From: Tritrichomonas foetus
Lineage: Eukaryota; Parabasalia; Tritrichomonadida; Tritrichomonadidae
DNA length: 64,000 nt
Direction of reading: 5' to 3'
Assembly (NCBI GenBank): GCA_001839685.1
Contig: MLAK01000804.1
Coordinates: forward strand, 43,233 to 107,232
Below the pieces are notes generated by a model. The model worked only from the letters and a program-made list of their open reading frames with translations, was not told where the DNA came from and made no database searches. Positions 49,332-58,582 of this stretch are shown piece after piece (the first letter of the stretch is position 1; each line of letters opens with the position of its first letter). The translations under genes and the position numbers were made by a program.

Positions 49332-50396
49332 ATGCTTGACTCGAAAGCAGAACTCCGGAAACAAACTATCCAGTCTGCTCTTGCAGTCACTTTCTATATG
49401 ACAGTATCAATCGGTTTGGTTTTTCTCAACCGCCTCGTATTAACAGATAAAACCGAGAAAGCTGGAGCTCTTTTTGTTTCTTGGTACCAATTCGTTGTTG
49501 CCTACGTCATCATTGTTATAATCACCACTTTTTGTCCAAACGTTCCACTTTTAAATCTCTTCCCACCATTAAAATATCAATGGAGCGTTGTCGTCAAAGT
49601 TTTGCCAGTCAGTTTCACATACTTGTTAATGATTGGCTTCAACAACAAATGCCTTGAATACGTTTCAGTTTCTGGATATCAAATTGTTCGCTCATTAACA
49701 ATCATGTTCAATATTATCCTTACTTACGTTGTTTTACACGATAAGACATCATTTAAGGCATGTTTGGCTTGTGGTGGTGTTGTTGCCGGCTTTTTCTGTG
49801 GAGTTGAAGGCGAGGTTGGATTATCCCTCAAAGGCGCAATTTATGGAGTTTTATCGTCACTTTTCGTCGCTTTATACTCAATCGTAGTTAAAAAAGTTAT
49901 GGGACTCCTCGACAATAACGAATATTTACTTATCGAATATAATACTCCGATCGCTATAATTATGTTAATTCCTATCGTTTGGTATTCAGGTGAATTCGAC
50001 GTTTTACAGAAAAACATGTCCTCTCGCTTCTGGGGCATGCAAACGCTTGCCGGAGTCGTTGGATTTATCATCAATATTGCAATTTTCTTAAACATCAAGT
50101 ATACAACACCACTCACTCATAACCTTAGTGGAACAGTAAAGGCATGCCTCCAGACCCTCCTTGCCTTTGTTGTCTTTCCAGGCTCAGAAATTATGACGCC
50201 AATGAAATTCTTAGGCACCATTTTGGTCATCGGCTTTTCAGCTTACTACGCATACGTCAGGAAGAGTGAAATGAAGCAGAGAATAGAAAACAAACAAACA
50301 GAGCAACAGAAAGACGATTTGAAGCCACTCTATGATGTAAATGATGAAAATGGTCCTGAAGACTTCGAGCAGGTTATTGAAGAAGAAGAAAAGTGA
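49332..50396 (+). CDS. GDP-fucose transporter, SLC35C1-like
   Basis: This 354-residue membrane protein has ten predicted helices and clear SLC35C1-type landmarks. YQIVRSLTIMFNIILTYVVL corresponds to the conserved RSLTI helix, and NTPIAIIMLIPIVW follows in the next block. The C-terminal YTTPLTHNLSGTVKACLQTL is the signature that distinguishes GDP-fucose transporters (THN-SGT-KA). It should import GDP-fucose into the Golgi or ER for fucosylation. The cytosolic tail is charged and ends with acidic residues. The gene is richer in GC than its flanks and has good codon bias, suggesting steady expression. The ATG at 49332 is preceded by TCCCCATCAAA. Together with the transporter at 17545 it points to GDP-sugar-based glycan synthesis. 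Confidence 0.85.
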   Translation: MLDSKAELRKQTIQSALAVTFYMTVSIGLVFLNRLVLTDKTEKAGALFVSWYQFVVAYVIIVIITTFCPNVPLLNLFPPLKYQWSVVVKVLPVSFTYLLMIGFNNKCLEYVSVSGYQIVRSLTIMFNIILTYVVLHDKTSFKACLACGGVVAGFFCGVEGEVGLSLKGAIYGVLSSLFVALYSIVVKKVMGLLDNNEYLLIEYNTPIAIIMLIPIVWYSGEFDVLQKNMSSRFWGMQTLAGVVGFIINIAIFLNIKYTTPLTHNLSGTVKACLQTLLAFVVFPGSEIMTPMKFLGTILVIGFSAYYAYVRKSEMKQRIENKQTEQQKDDLKPLYDVNDENGPEDFEQVIEEEEK

Positions 50397-50587
50397 AGTA
50401 TTTTATATGATCTATAAACGATGTCGATCCACTATTTTTTATCGTCACAAAATATTTTTTTTCGAGATTTTTTCTGATTTTTTGATAATTTTGGTATTTA
50501 ATAGAAACATTGTAGTCATTTTTACAAGTTTTTTCCCCTATGTGTTTTGTTTTTGGCATCTCTAATCGGTAAATGTGATGTGAATTT

Positions 50588-51041
50588 GCGAGGGCCCTTC
50601 GACTGATTCGGCTAGCCTAAAGTGGAGGAGAAGCATAGGGAACAGGAGCTCCAAGTCGAAGTGGCCCAAAGAACCAGCAAAGCTCACATAGCATTAACCA
50701 ATTTGATTGTTTCCACTTTAGGCAATTATTTATTTATACTTCACAATTATGAAACTCATAGGATAATGAATAACTACCATGTTTATTTTGGTTGATATTG
50801 CATTACACTTCTGCTTTATGGCCAAAAGTTAGGCCAGTAATTCAGATTCGCCTTTAAAATTGACCTAACGTGGTGGCAATCCTGTTCAAGCTTGGTCGTG
50901 AGGGAGAGGTGCACATTGAACTAAACAGAGGTGCTTTTTGTGGAGGCATCGCTGCTTTGGTGATGATTTCCAGAAATTCTTCATTCTTTTAACGAACGAT
51001 AAAAAGATAATACGTACTTCTTGGTCATAACAGCGATGCCT
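50588..51041. other. GC-rich island with long complementary arms
   Basis: About 450 bp that stands out from the AT-rich surroundings, especially 50588-50690. GGGCCCTTCGACT (50592-50604) pairs with AGTCGAAGTGGCCC (50654-50667) with one bulge. GCCTAAAGTGGA (50615-50626) pairs perfectly with TCCACTTTAGGC (50712-50723). The two stems interleave, as in a pseudoknot. AGGCATCGCTG (50944-50954) pairs perfectly with CAGCGATGCCT (51031-51041). It could be a structured non-coding RNA or a remnant of a mobile element. No known RNA family motif was recognised. The rest of 50397-51355 is unremarkable. Confidence 0.5.
50820..50905 (+). repeat. Dispersed repeat, copy A
   Basis: This segment is similar to 54306-54390 on the same strand. 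Both contain CCAAAAGT, then GAATTCA/AATTCAGA, CCTTTAAAATTGAC versus CCTCTAGAATTGAC, and TTCAAGTT/TTCAAGCTT. Similarity seems to extend upstream to a TAATGAATA motif. Copy A lies within the GC-rich island. Confidence 0.5.
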
Positions 51042-51355
51042 ACTTTTGTCTGATTCCAATGATTTCATGTAATTTGATAACCCGATGTGATCTCATTCCT
51101 GATGGAGTGGAAACTAAAAATCCATAGACAAATCAAATTTTGGTATCAGTTAATAGCTTTCCTTTTACCAAATCATTTTGGTGATTTCAAGTACGAAATT
51201 TGAACTTTTTGAGTGAATGATTTTCAGAAAATGTGAGTCAGATTTGACTTACAAACGCCATTGAAAAGTCTATCTCTGACCAAATAATAGTTGGATATTT
51301 TCTATACAACAGAATATTTTCTATGCTCTATCAGAATTCAAAATTTCACTCTTGA

Positions 51356-52183
51356 ATGATTTCCATGAAAAGATGCAGAAATCCTCTTTCGCATTTTTTT
51401 TATGGAAACAATTCTCAGAATGAATTTGAGAAACGCCAAAATGCAATACGAATGCAAGGATTTTCAGAAAAAGATTGCTATTCCTTAAAGATGGTCACAT
51501 CGCTATATGGAGTTCATCCAACACAACAACAACTTCTGAGTCTTGCGTTGATTGCATCCAAACATTTAGGCATTAGCTTAGACCGCGAGGCATCTCGACG
51601 CAAAATTGTTTTATTAAAATGGTTTGACGAAAATATTGACGTCATTGAGCCTTTCTTAAAAAACAATGTGGTTATATTAAATGATAAAGGGAACAAAGTG
51701 GGAAGTTATTCTTCACCTCTCATTGAAAAGTATGTATCAATCGAAAAGTTGAATAATGATGCGCATAATAAAATTAATGATGAACAAATGAATTATACCC
51801 AAAATATTGCTCAACTGATTACTCAAAATAACAAAGAATTTAATAATAATGGTATGAATCCCAATCAAATCAAAATAGAAGAAATACCTGATTCTAATTT
51901 CATCGATGAAAATCATGAAATCATTAAAAATGAATCAATTAAAAACAATTCTCAGGAAACTAATAATAATAGCAATAATAATGACGATAATAATAAGGTA
52001 ATTACAGAATATCATAATTCAGAATTTGGGTACGGAAATGAAAACATCAGAAAGAAGGGATATTTATTCAATAATGCATCAGACTTTCCTGAAAGACAAG
52101 AAACGGGAGTGTTTGACAATTATATCGATAATAGCGATGATAAAGTTTCGTTTATTGACTATGAAGTTTCTGATGGAAAATGA
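51356..52183 (+). CDS. Hypothetical protein, probably trichomonad-specific family
   Basis: This 275-residue protein has a compact N-terminal region of about 110 residues with a conserved-looking core: GVHPTQQQLLSLALIASKHL, followed by SLDREASRRKIVLLKWFDEN and EPFLKNN. This helix-rich, Arg/Lys-bearing block looks like a small DNA- or protein-binding domain, which I believe is common in trichomonads but cannot name. From about residue 130 the protein is Asn/Asp/Glu-rich and disordered (NNNSNNNDDNN). No signal peptide or membrane segment. The gene lies between the GC-rich island and a cluster of pseudogenes and appears intact. The ATG at 51356 is used. Confidence 0.6.
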   Translation: MISMKRCRNPLSHFFYGNNSQNEFEKRQNAIRMQGFSEKDCYSLKMVTSLYGVHPTQQQLLSLALIASKHLGISLDREASRRKIVLLKWFDENIDVIEPFLKNNVVILNDKGNKVGSYSSPLIEKYVSIEKLNNDAHNKINDEQMNYTQNIAQLITQNNKEFNNNGMNPNQIKIEEIPDSNFIDENHEIIKNESIKNNSQETNNNSNNNDDNNKVITEYHNSEFGYGNENIRKKGYLFNNASDFPERQETGVFDNYIDNSDDKVSFIDYEVSDGK

Positions 52184-52339
52184 AATAGAAAATTGAAATA
52201 AAATTTGTTTGAATGATGTTTTTAGCTTTCTTGTTGTCTTTTGTTTTATCTGGTAACTTATCAATAGGCTTTTTTTTAAAAAAAAATATTTTGACTTGAA
52301 GAATAATATAAAGCAAGAGTGAATGATAAAGAATATATC

Positions 52340-52591
52340 ATGAAAGAATGCAATGTCCCTGAAAAATGTTACAGAATTCACAAAATTTTGCTAAAAAGTG
52401 TCCAGTATGTAATTCATAATGTATTGCAGACTAAAAATCTTCAATAGACATTTTTAACAAAAGACGAATATTTGTTTGGAATAGATGATGTACTACATTC
52501 TAGGCATATTCTTAACAATATTGATATGATAAATATCTTTCATGAATGCGAACATCATAAGTTATCGAACGATTCAAAAGTGATATTTTGA
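52340..52591 (+). pseudogene. Coding relic with in-frame TAG
   Basis: From ATG 52340 the frame reads MKECNVPEKCYRIHKILL, KSVQYVIHNVLQTKNLQ, TAG (52445-52447), TFLTKDEYLFGIDDVLHS, RHILNNIDMINIFHECEHH and ends TGA 52589-52591. Just upstream the same frame gives NDKEYIM, so MKEC may continue from an older N-terminus. The KEYIMKEC phrase recalls the VAIK-region strand of a kinase, but no other kinase motif follows. Identity unknown. Confidence 0.4.
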
Positions 52592-52839
52592 ATTTCATAA
52601 TTTATCTCAATTTCTTGGATTCATATTTCTTTCTTCCGATTCAGACATGATATTGTCGCCATTTCTGGTATACGAAATGATTCACAATTGTATTTTTATA
52701 TTATAGAATGATTTATTCATTCATAAAGCATGAATCCTGCTGAGGAATACTTTTGGATAATTCAACCTAATATTTTATGAATGAAAAAATTGAGAATTCA
52801 AAACAGTTTCAATCATGGTGAATAATCCATAATTTCAAG

Positions 52840-53265
52840 TTAGTATTTCTGATTCGCCTTATTATTCAAAATTCTTGTATTTAGACCTGAATAGTCTGCT
52901 TTCTTTTTCCTGCAATGGATAATAATCCCTGCTGATGCAACACTAATAACAATCAAACCACATGATTAAGGGATAATCACAAAGATAAAATAATGTGTGA
53001 AATCGTCACCTGAATCATCGTCACAACCATCATCTCTAATTTCGATTCCATATGGAAAAGGGCAAATATTACTCCATTTAATTGGAAACATTTTTGGGAC
53101 TTTTGCGTTCTGTGAGATTACAATGACTGTTGTGACGAGAGTATTACATTACAGTATAAATTAATTTCGATAACGAATGGAATTGTTGTTAATATGAATT
53201 TTCTGGAATACTTTTCCAAATATTATCAATCTGAAAACATCCAATTTATCAGGAGTATCAAGTCT
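52840..53265 (-). pseudogene. Decayed type I membrane protein, C-terminal part
   Basis: The minus-strand frame reads RLDTPDKLDVFRLIIFGKVF and INNNSIRYRN, TAA, FIL, TAA, CNTLVTTVIVISQNAKVPK, FPYGIEIRDDGCDDDSGDD, FTHYFIFVIIP, TAA (52966-52968), SCGLIVISVASAGIII, HCRKKKADYSGLNTRIL and ends with TAA 52840-52842. A membrane helix followed by a basic stop-transfer RKKK and short tail is evident, as in trichomonad surface proteins. Three internal stops are all TAA. The N-terminal ectodomain is not recoverable nearby. Confidence 0.55.
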
Positions 53266-53672
53266 CTATGTTTAGTAAAAAAGAAAGTTTAATCATTTAT
53301 GTTAAAATCCAGCAAATTATTAATTTACCATTTTATATAAAGACAGAAGAAAAAGTGGTAAACACACGATAAAGTGGTAAACGCTGTTTTTGCACATCCA
53401 AGATTACTTCAAATTATTTTTGTCTTATATGAGCAACTCCATTCAGCTTAAATTTAACCAAAAATAAATAAAATATTAAAAATTATAAATTGATATATGA
53501 ATATCAAATTTTATTATATTATTGGATATTTGAAATATCTATTCTTTTTTTATTCTGTTCTGAACAATAATGTTTCACGGTATTTTCGAAATGTCTCACT
53601 GAATTCGCCAATTATGTGTCAATTTCATACCACATAACTCCATTCGCATCTATTCGATTATTCACAAAAATA

Positions 53673-53674
<2 letters not shown>

Positions 53675-53707
<33 letters not shown>
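53675..53707 (+). repeat. Poly(A) tract of 33
   Basis: An uninterrupted run of 33 A on the plus strand, far longer than other homopolymers in the window. It could mark the 3' end of a retroposed RNA copy, or simply be a slippage-prone tract. No coding remnant is evident directly 5' of it. The rest of 53266-54000 shows nothing. Confidence 0.95.
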
Positions 53708-53710
<3 letters not shown>

Positions 53711-54007
53711 GAAAGAATTGTATTTTTCAATAACTTCTTGATGTACAAATTGATGTTTCGTTGTTTATTTCATTCAATGACTGAAAAATGTGCATCATCA
53801 AGTAGACTATCTTAGATTCACTCAGTAAACTAAAGATATTTAGCATTACATATTCACTATTTTGTAAAATATCTACTTTAAAGCATTTCATTACTTGTAC
53901 ATAAAGTAAAGTGAAAATAATTTCTTGAAAATTTCTTCTTTCGTTTGAATGATTGTCAATATGTTTTGATCATATTTATCATTTCAGTCCTCAATAGTAA
54001 AGATTGA

Positions 54008-54345
54008 CAATGGCATTCACAAAATATCACAAACCAACCTTTTCTTGAGAAAATTCTCTTTGAATTCATTGAAAATATTAAGTGCGACCAGTTTCATTGT
54101 GAACATCAAAGTACAAATACAATTAATGAAAAGTGTTCACAGTAAAACCTATCGCATTTTCCTTTCCCATTTCCGGTAAAACTCAAAAAAGGGGCTTACT
54201 TATTGACGAATAAAATTCTAACGATGTTGCTTAGAGCTTGTAATGAATAGACTTTTGGTTCAACAGCTTTGGATAAGATATTTCCAATTTTTGTTTTATA
54301 CCCTCTTTTACAACCAAAAGTAAAGCTATGAATTCAAACTCACCT
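54008..54345 (+). pseudogene. Coding relic with two or more stops
   Basis: One frame reads QWHSQNITNQPFLEKILFEF, ENIKCDQFHCEHQSTNT, INEKCSQ, TAA, NLSHFPFPFPVKLKKGAY, LLTNKILTMLLRACNE, TAG, TFGSTALDKIFPIFVLY, PLLQPKVKL, TGA. Content is protein-like; identity unknown. Its 3' end overlaps copy B of the dispersed repeat. Confidence 0.35.
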
Positions 54346-54390
54346 CTAGAATTGACAAAATTTGGGTGTAATCTTTTTCAAGTTCAGTGT
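54306..54390 (+). repeat. Dispersed repeat, copy B
   Basis: Partner of copy A at 50820-50905, on the same strand. The two copies share several short blocks including GAATTCAAA/AATTCAGA-type sequence and a TCTAGAATTGAC/TTTAAAATTGAC core. In one frame both give PKV followed by L-stop-N-stop, so the stops predate the duplication or the element is non-coding. Confidence 0.45.
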
Positions 54391-54506
54391 TAAATTTTAC
54401 ACTGTTATGGAGATTTATATTTCTAAGAATAAATTTAATAACACACAAATAAATAAAGTGAATATAAAAAACGCAAACAGCATTTATTTTATAGATGACA
54501 TTCACA

Positions 54507-55061
54507 TTAAAATATAAAAGGAGAAAGGTCAGAATACTTTTGCCTTTCAATCGATTTTTGAAGAGCGTCCGGTAAATTCTGTTCTCGTGCAATTTTTGTG
54601 AGCGCTGGCAAAAGCTGCTCCATCAAGGCACAGTCGTCCAAATCACCATACCATGATGTAATTCTGATTAAATTATTGGGTTGTAAAATGGCAGAACCAT
54701 GAGTATCATCAACAAGTAATATTTTGTCTAATTTTCTTTCAATTAGGCTCAAATCTTTGACTAGATAACCGTACATGAATTTGCAGTGATGCTTGTAGAA
54801 TCTGTTTTCTTTCGGTGTGGAGGGACGCATTCGATCAATAATTTGAGAGGCGTAAACTTCGGATGAGGCTGTAAAAAAGTAGATTTCGAAGTAATCAGAA
54901 AGTTCTTTCAAAAACTCTGAAAGACCCGGACGAGTTTACACCCAAATTCTCCTTCTTCCAACTTTGATTGAGAAAGAAGTGGATTCAGTTTTTATCGCAA
55001 CAGTGGAGATGAGGGTGTTATTTAAATCTAGAACAATAGCTGGTTTAGAGCTCTTATACAT
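54507..55061 (-). pseudogene. FCP/SCP-like (NLI-interacting factor) phosphatase pseudogene
   Basis: From ATG 55061 the frame reads MYKSSKPAIVLDLNNTLIST, then SFSIKVGRRRIWV, a TAA (54936-54938), TRPGLSEFLKELSDYFEIYF, FTASSEVYASQIIDRM and, near the end, KILLVDDTHGSAILQ and RITSWYGDLDDC. The order matches small CTD phosphatases. Two defects are visible. A nonsense codon lies just before the conserved TRPG, where K or Q is usual. The catalytic DLDET is DLNNT, so the second, acid/base Asp is lost. The C-terminal part is otherwise well preserved (185 codons in all), which suggests recent decay or a sequencing error plus a pseudoenzyme. Confidence 0.75.
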
Positions 55062-56444
55062 TGATTTAAATCGAGAAAGATAAATCAATGAAGTGAAAAA
55101 TAAAGTCCACTTTTTGCAAGCGAGCTATTTAATATTATTCAAAATTTTCAATGAATAAATTGAAAGATAAGCCTGAGTTTTGAGAAGAAGAAGAAAAATG
55201 CGTTAAAATTGAATGGAATCAACTAGATTAATTTTGATATTATCTCCAGGAAATCATCATATATCATTTTTTTAGAGATATATAAAGTATTAAAATATAA
55301 TATGATAATAAATATTAATTTTAATTTGATTTCTATCCTTATACTGAGGGGATATATCATAATAAATAAATTCCATCATTTTATTCATTGAAAATATTTT
55401 GTCATAAAATAAAAAAACATGCGTCTTAAGATTTTTCCTGTTCAAACTTATTTTTTTTTTTGGAACTATAAAATATGAAAAAATATTTTTGATTGAAATT
55501 GATTCGACTATTCATTGAATATTTCTGAATATAATTGACAATATTATTCCTGTTTTTGAATACCATAACGTTGAATTGAAAAATTGAAGAATTGAGAAAG
55601 TGGTTTTTTACACAGAATTTTTTACTCAGAATTTTTTTCACAGGTAATGTGGGGATAATCTTAAGTAAATACTACATGCATCTCCACCATGAATACTTCC
55701 ATAGTTACGTGATCATTCTCTTTTATTTCAATCGTATATATAAATCACACAATTGTTTTGAGAAGAATTCTATTCATTCAATATTCATTTTCAATAACAT
55801 CTCGTTTAATTTTGACAACAAATACGTATGCTAACAAAACTCTCTCAGCTTTGTTGTGTTATCGTTGGAGAATAGCTGATTTCGAATTTTTGAATTATCT
55901 TTTCTTATTTCTTTTGATTTGCTTGCATAAATTGCAGATAATAATGATTTAAAATAACATCATTATGACTCAAAAAATATGAAAATTGAAAAGGGAAAAA
56001 TAAATCATTGAATTTATGCTTATGAAGTATTGAAATTATTGATTGGTGATTAAATAGCCATATCTTTTTTTCCATCAGAAGAAAATCCATAAAATTACTA
56101 TATTTATACTATATACTTAAATATAAATCTATGTTAAAAATATAAAAAACTTCAATCAGAGATTTGATGAGTCTGACTCGGGTTCTGATCAGTCTTTTGC
56201 ACTGCTTTGATAACAAAATTTAAAAAAGTCAAAAAGCTTCACAAATTGCAGTTTGTCGTGTTTTTCCATATTTTATAAAAAGGTCAAATATAAGATGAAA
56301 TGGGGAAGACACTTTTTTGGAGACTCTTCGGAAAAAGACGAATAAATGGTCTTGTGAAATTTTTGAATTAGTTATGAAAAAGTTTAGAATAAGAACAGCG
56401 ATCGAGAACTCAGATCCGTAAACCATTCAAATCCACAAAGCTCA
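55062..56444. other. AT-rich intergenic region
   Basis: About 1.4 kb without a supported gene. An AAATAAAGTCCACTTTTT block near 55101-55118, upstream of the phosphatase pseudogene, is shared with the promoter of the kinase at 58582. A short frame at 55592-55834 is Phe/Tyr/His-rich and featureless. The membrane-protein start is preceded directly by TCA. Confidence 0.4.
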
Positions 56445-56975
56445 ATGTTTTTCCTTTTAACATTTTTCGCTCATTCATGGGGACGAAGACAAGAATTTAA
56501 CATGTACGAATTCGTTCCAGGAAACTGGACCCAGCGCACTGAAATGAACATCACAATACCATATTCAATGGAATTTTTCGAAACTTCTGTCAATGACGAA
56601 GGTGTCAATGTTTCCACCTTCAAAGGGTCTTTCAATGAAACATCCGTTACAATTTCTGTTGATTCGAATTCCTCAGTTTGGGTCGAATACGGCGATTTTC
56701 CAAAATTCAACGTAAACTTCACAAGGCTGGGCGGCGGTGTTGGAATTTTTGATGGAGTCATTTCAAACGGAGTTTACCTGACTGCGACGATATTCAATCC
56801 ACTATCTGTGGAATTTTCAGTTGTTTTGCCCGGCGACGAAACCATTCATACATTTGGATTCTACAAGCGCATATATACTCAAACAACGGCGACCGAATTG
56901 ATAGTCACAATCGGGTTGGCAGTCGTCATCACAATCTTTATCAAGAAATATTTGGGACCAATGTTAGGTATGTAG
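56445..56975 (+). CDS. Small glycosylated type I membrane protein
   Basis: This 176-residue protein has an N-terminal signal peptide (MFFLLTFFAHSWG), a beta-rich luminal or extracellular part of about 130 residues with six N-x-S/T sites (NWT, NIT, NVS, NET, NSS, NFT), and a C-terminal membrane helix (about 150-166, LIVTIGLAVVITIFI) followed by KKYLGPMLGM. The topology resembles small ER membrane-complex or sorting components, but no family is recognised. No Cys are present in the ectodomain. The ATG at 56445 is immediately preceded by CTCA, close to the trichomonad initiator-at-start arrangement. Confidence 0.7.
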   Translation: MFFLLTFFAHSWGRRQEFNMYEFVPGNWTQRTEMNITIPYSMEFFETSVNDEGVNVSTFKGSFNETSVTISVDSNSSVWVEYGDFPKFNVNFTRLGGGVGIFDGVISNGVYLTATIFNPLSVEFSVVLPGDETIHTFGFYKRIYTQTTATELIVTIGLAVVITIFIKKYLGPMLGM

Positions 56976-57427
56976 GGAGATAAAACATGTCAAATATATA
57001 CAAATAATTAAAAGAAAAGGTCAGCTAATAATAAAATATTATTATCTTTCACATCAATTTTTACATACATTTTTTCAATATATATTTCTACTTAAAGGAT
57101 GAAAGTGTTAGAAGTTGTATTGTTTTTTTTTCCCCTTTTTTGGTAGCCGGCATTTTATTGGCAATACGATTGTTCATTAAAGAACCACTCTTATAATTCG
57201 TTTTCAAGAAAAATAGATGAAAATTGGAAAAGAAAAGAAGATTGAAGAAGCACAATATTAAATACATTTACATAAATTATATCTAATCATAAGTTATCAA
57301 AACGCAAAATGGGTATAAGATACAAATCCAAATGCTAGGAACGACATAATCTTTGAACAAAACCAAATTTTCTCTTTTTTCATTTCATTCGGTCAAATCT
57401 AATAAATGAAAAAATGAAAAAAGAAAA
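56976..57427. other. Intergenic between convergent genes
   Basis: About 450 bp of AT-rich sequence with a TTTTTTTTTCCCC tract near 57123. No supported feature. Confidence 0.5.
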
Positions 57428-58582
57428 TTAAGCTCCAGTTTCGATGACTTCATCCTCTTCTTCTTCAGGATTCTGTTGATTTGCTTTGTCGATTTCCCAC
57501 GCATCTTTAAACCATTCATATTTGACGATTTGTTCAAAGGAAGGTCTCTTTTTTGGGTCTTTTTGCAAAACATTTGTTAAGACTTCTTTTAATTCATTTG
57601 AAATAGGTCTACTTTCAGGAAATTCGAGTTCTTCCTGCTCAAGCATTTGTGTAACATGCAGTACAGTATTTGCAATTGAACAGCTCTGCCCGGAATCCAA
57701 ATTGAATGGCAAACGTCCATAAACAGCAGAATAAAGAGTAATTCCATAAGCCCAAACATCTGCCCGCTTTCCATCAAATTTCTCACCACTGCATTCTTCT
57801 GGGGAAAGAAAGGCAGGGGACCCTTTGGTGTCTTCCAGTAAGGTGTCTTCAGATTCGAGTTCTGTTGATACAGAAAAATCAGAAAGCACATAATATGTAT
57901 TAGAAAAGGCTAAAATGTTATCAGGCTTAATGTCTCGATGAACGATATTATTGGAATGTAAATATCGCAGTGCTTCTGCGGTTTGATGGAAGCAGACTGC
58001 AAGACCGTCATCATCGATTGAATTTCCTTTTTCCAGGAGGCTTTGAAGTGTTCCATTTATGGCAAAAGGTAAAATTAGGATGAGCGAATTCGTAACATCA
58101 TCTTCAATCGCCTCAATCAAAGACAAAATGTAAGGATTTGATAATTTGGCCATAATGTCAATTTCTCTGTTTACTTGGTCAAACATTGTTTCATTCGTCC
58201 CCAAATTTTGTTTTGATAATTGAGATTTGTTATAAACTTTAGCTGCACAAATTTCTCCGTTTTCGATGTTTTTTGTGAGGAAAACACGACTCATGGCGCC
58301 TTTTCCAATTTCGTTTAAAAATTGCCATTCGTATATTTGCGCCCGTTCGTTTTGAAGGAGAAAAGAAGCGAATGTTGGATAAGTTTTATTTAAATTATTT
58401 GGAGGCATATCGTTCACTTCATTTGGATTTTGGTTTTCGTCATTTAAAAATTGATATGAATCACCAGCAACTGGCCGTTTTCCGGCAATTGATGCACGTG
58501 AAGATTCGTTATTTTTCTTAGAGGAAGCATTCGCTTGGTCTATTTTAGCTTTTCTCGAAGCAGTTGACCCGCATGCACCCAT
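57428..58582 (-). CDS. CaMKK/SNF1-activating-like kinase, probably acylated
   Basis: This 384-residue Ser/Thr kinase begins MGACGSTASRK, a good N-myristoylation site with adjacent Cys4 for palmitoylation, so membrane attachment is likely. A disordered linker follows to about residue 83. The kinase domain (about 84-362) has GKGAMSRV (93-100), Lys115 in AAKVY, Glu140, HRDIKPDN (215-222), a metal motif DFS (235-237) in place of DFG, and SPAFLSPEE replacing the usual TPAFMAPE. The overall pattern, especially VLSDFSVSTEL and the P-x-F-x-PE segment, resembles CaMKK and LKB1/Sak1-type kinases that phosphorylate AMPK. The C-terminus is acidic. Gly to Ser in DFG is tolerated in some active kinases, so activity is uncertain. 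Confidence 0.8.
   Translation of the reverse strand: MGACGSTASRKAKIDQANASSKKNNESSRASIAGKRPVAGDSYQFLNDENQNPNEVNDMPPNNLNKTYPTFASFLLQNERAQIYEWQFLNEIGKGAMSRVFLTKNIENGEICAAKVYNKSQLSKQNLGTNETMFDQVNREIDIMAKLSNPYILSLIEAIEDDVTNSLILILPFAINGTLQSLLEKGNSIDDDGLAVCFHQTAEALRYLHSNNIVHRDIKPDNILAFSNTYYVLSDFSVSTELESEDTLLEDTKGSPAFLSPEECSGEKFDGKRADVWAYGITLYSAVYGRLPFNLDSGQSCSIANTVLHVTQMLEQEELEFPESRPISNELKEVLTNVLQKDPKKRPSFEQIVKYEWFKDAWEIDKANQQNPEEEEDEVIETGA

Noticed and set aside
50886..51068. Minus-strand frame of about 60 codons in the GC-rich island
   Set aside because: Short, begins within an inverted repeat arm and shows no family resemblance.
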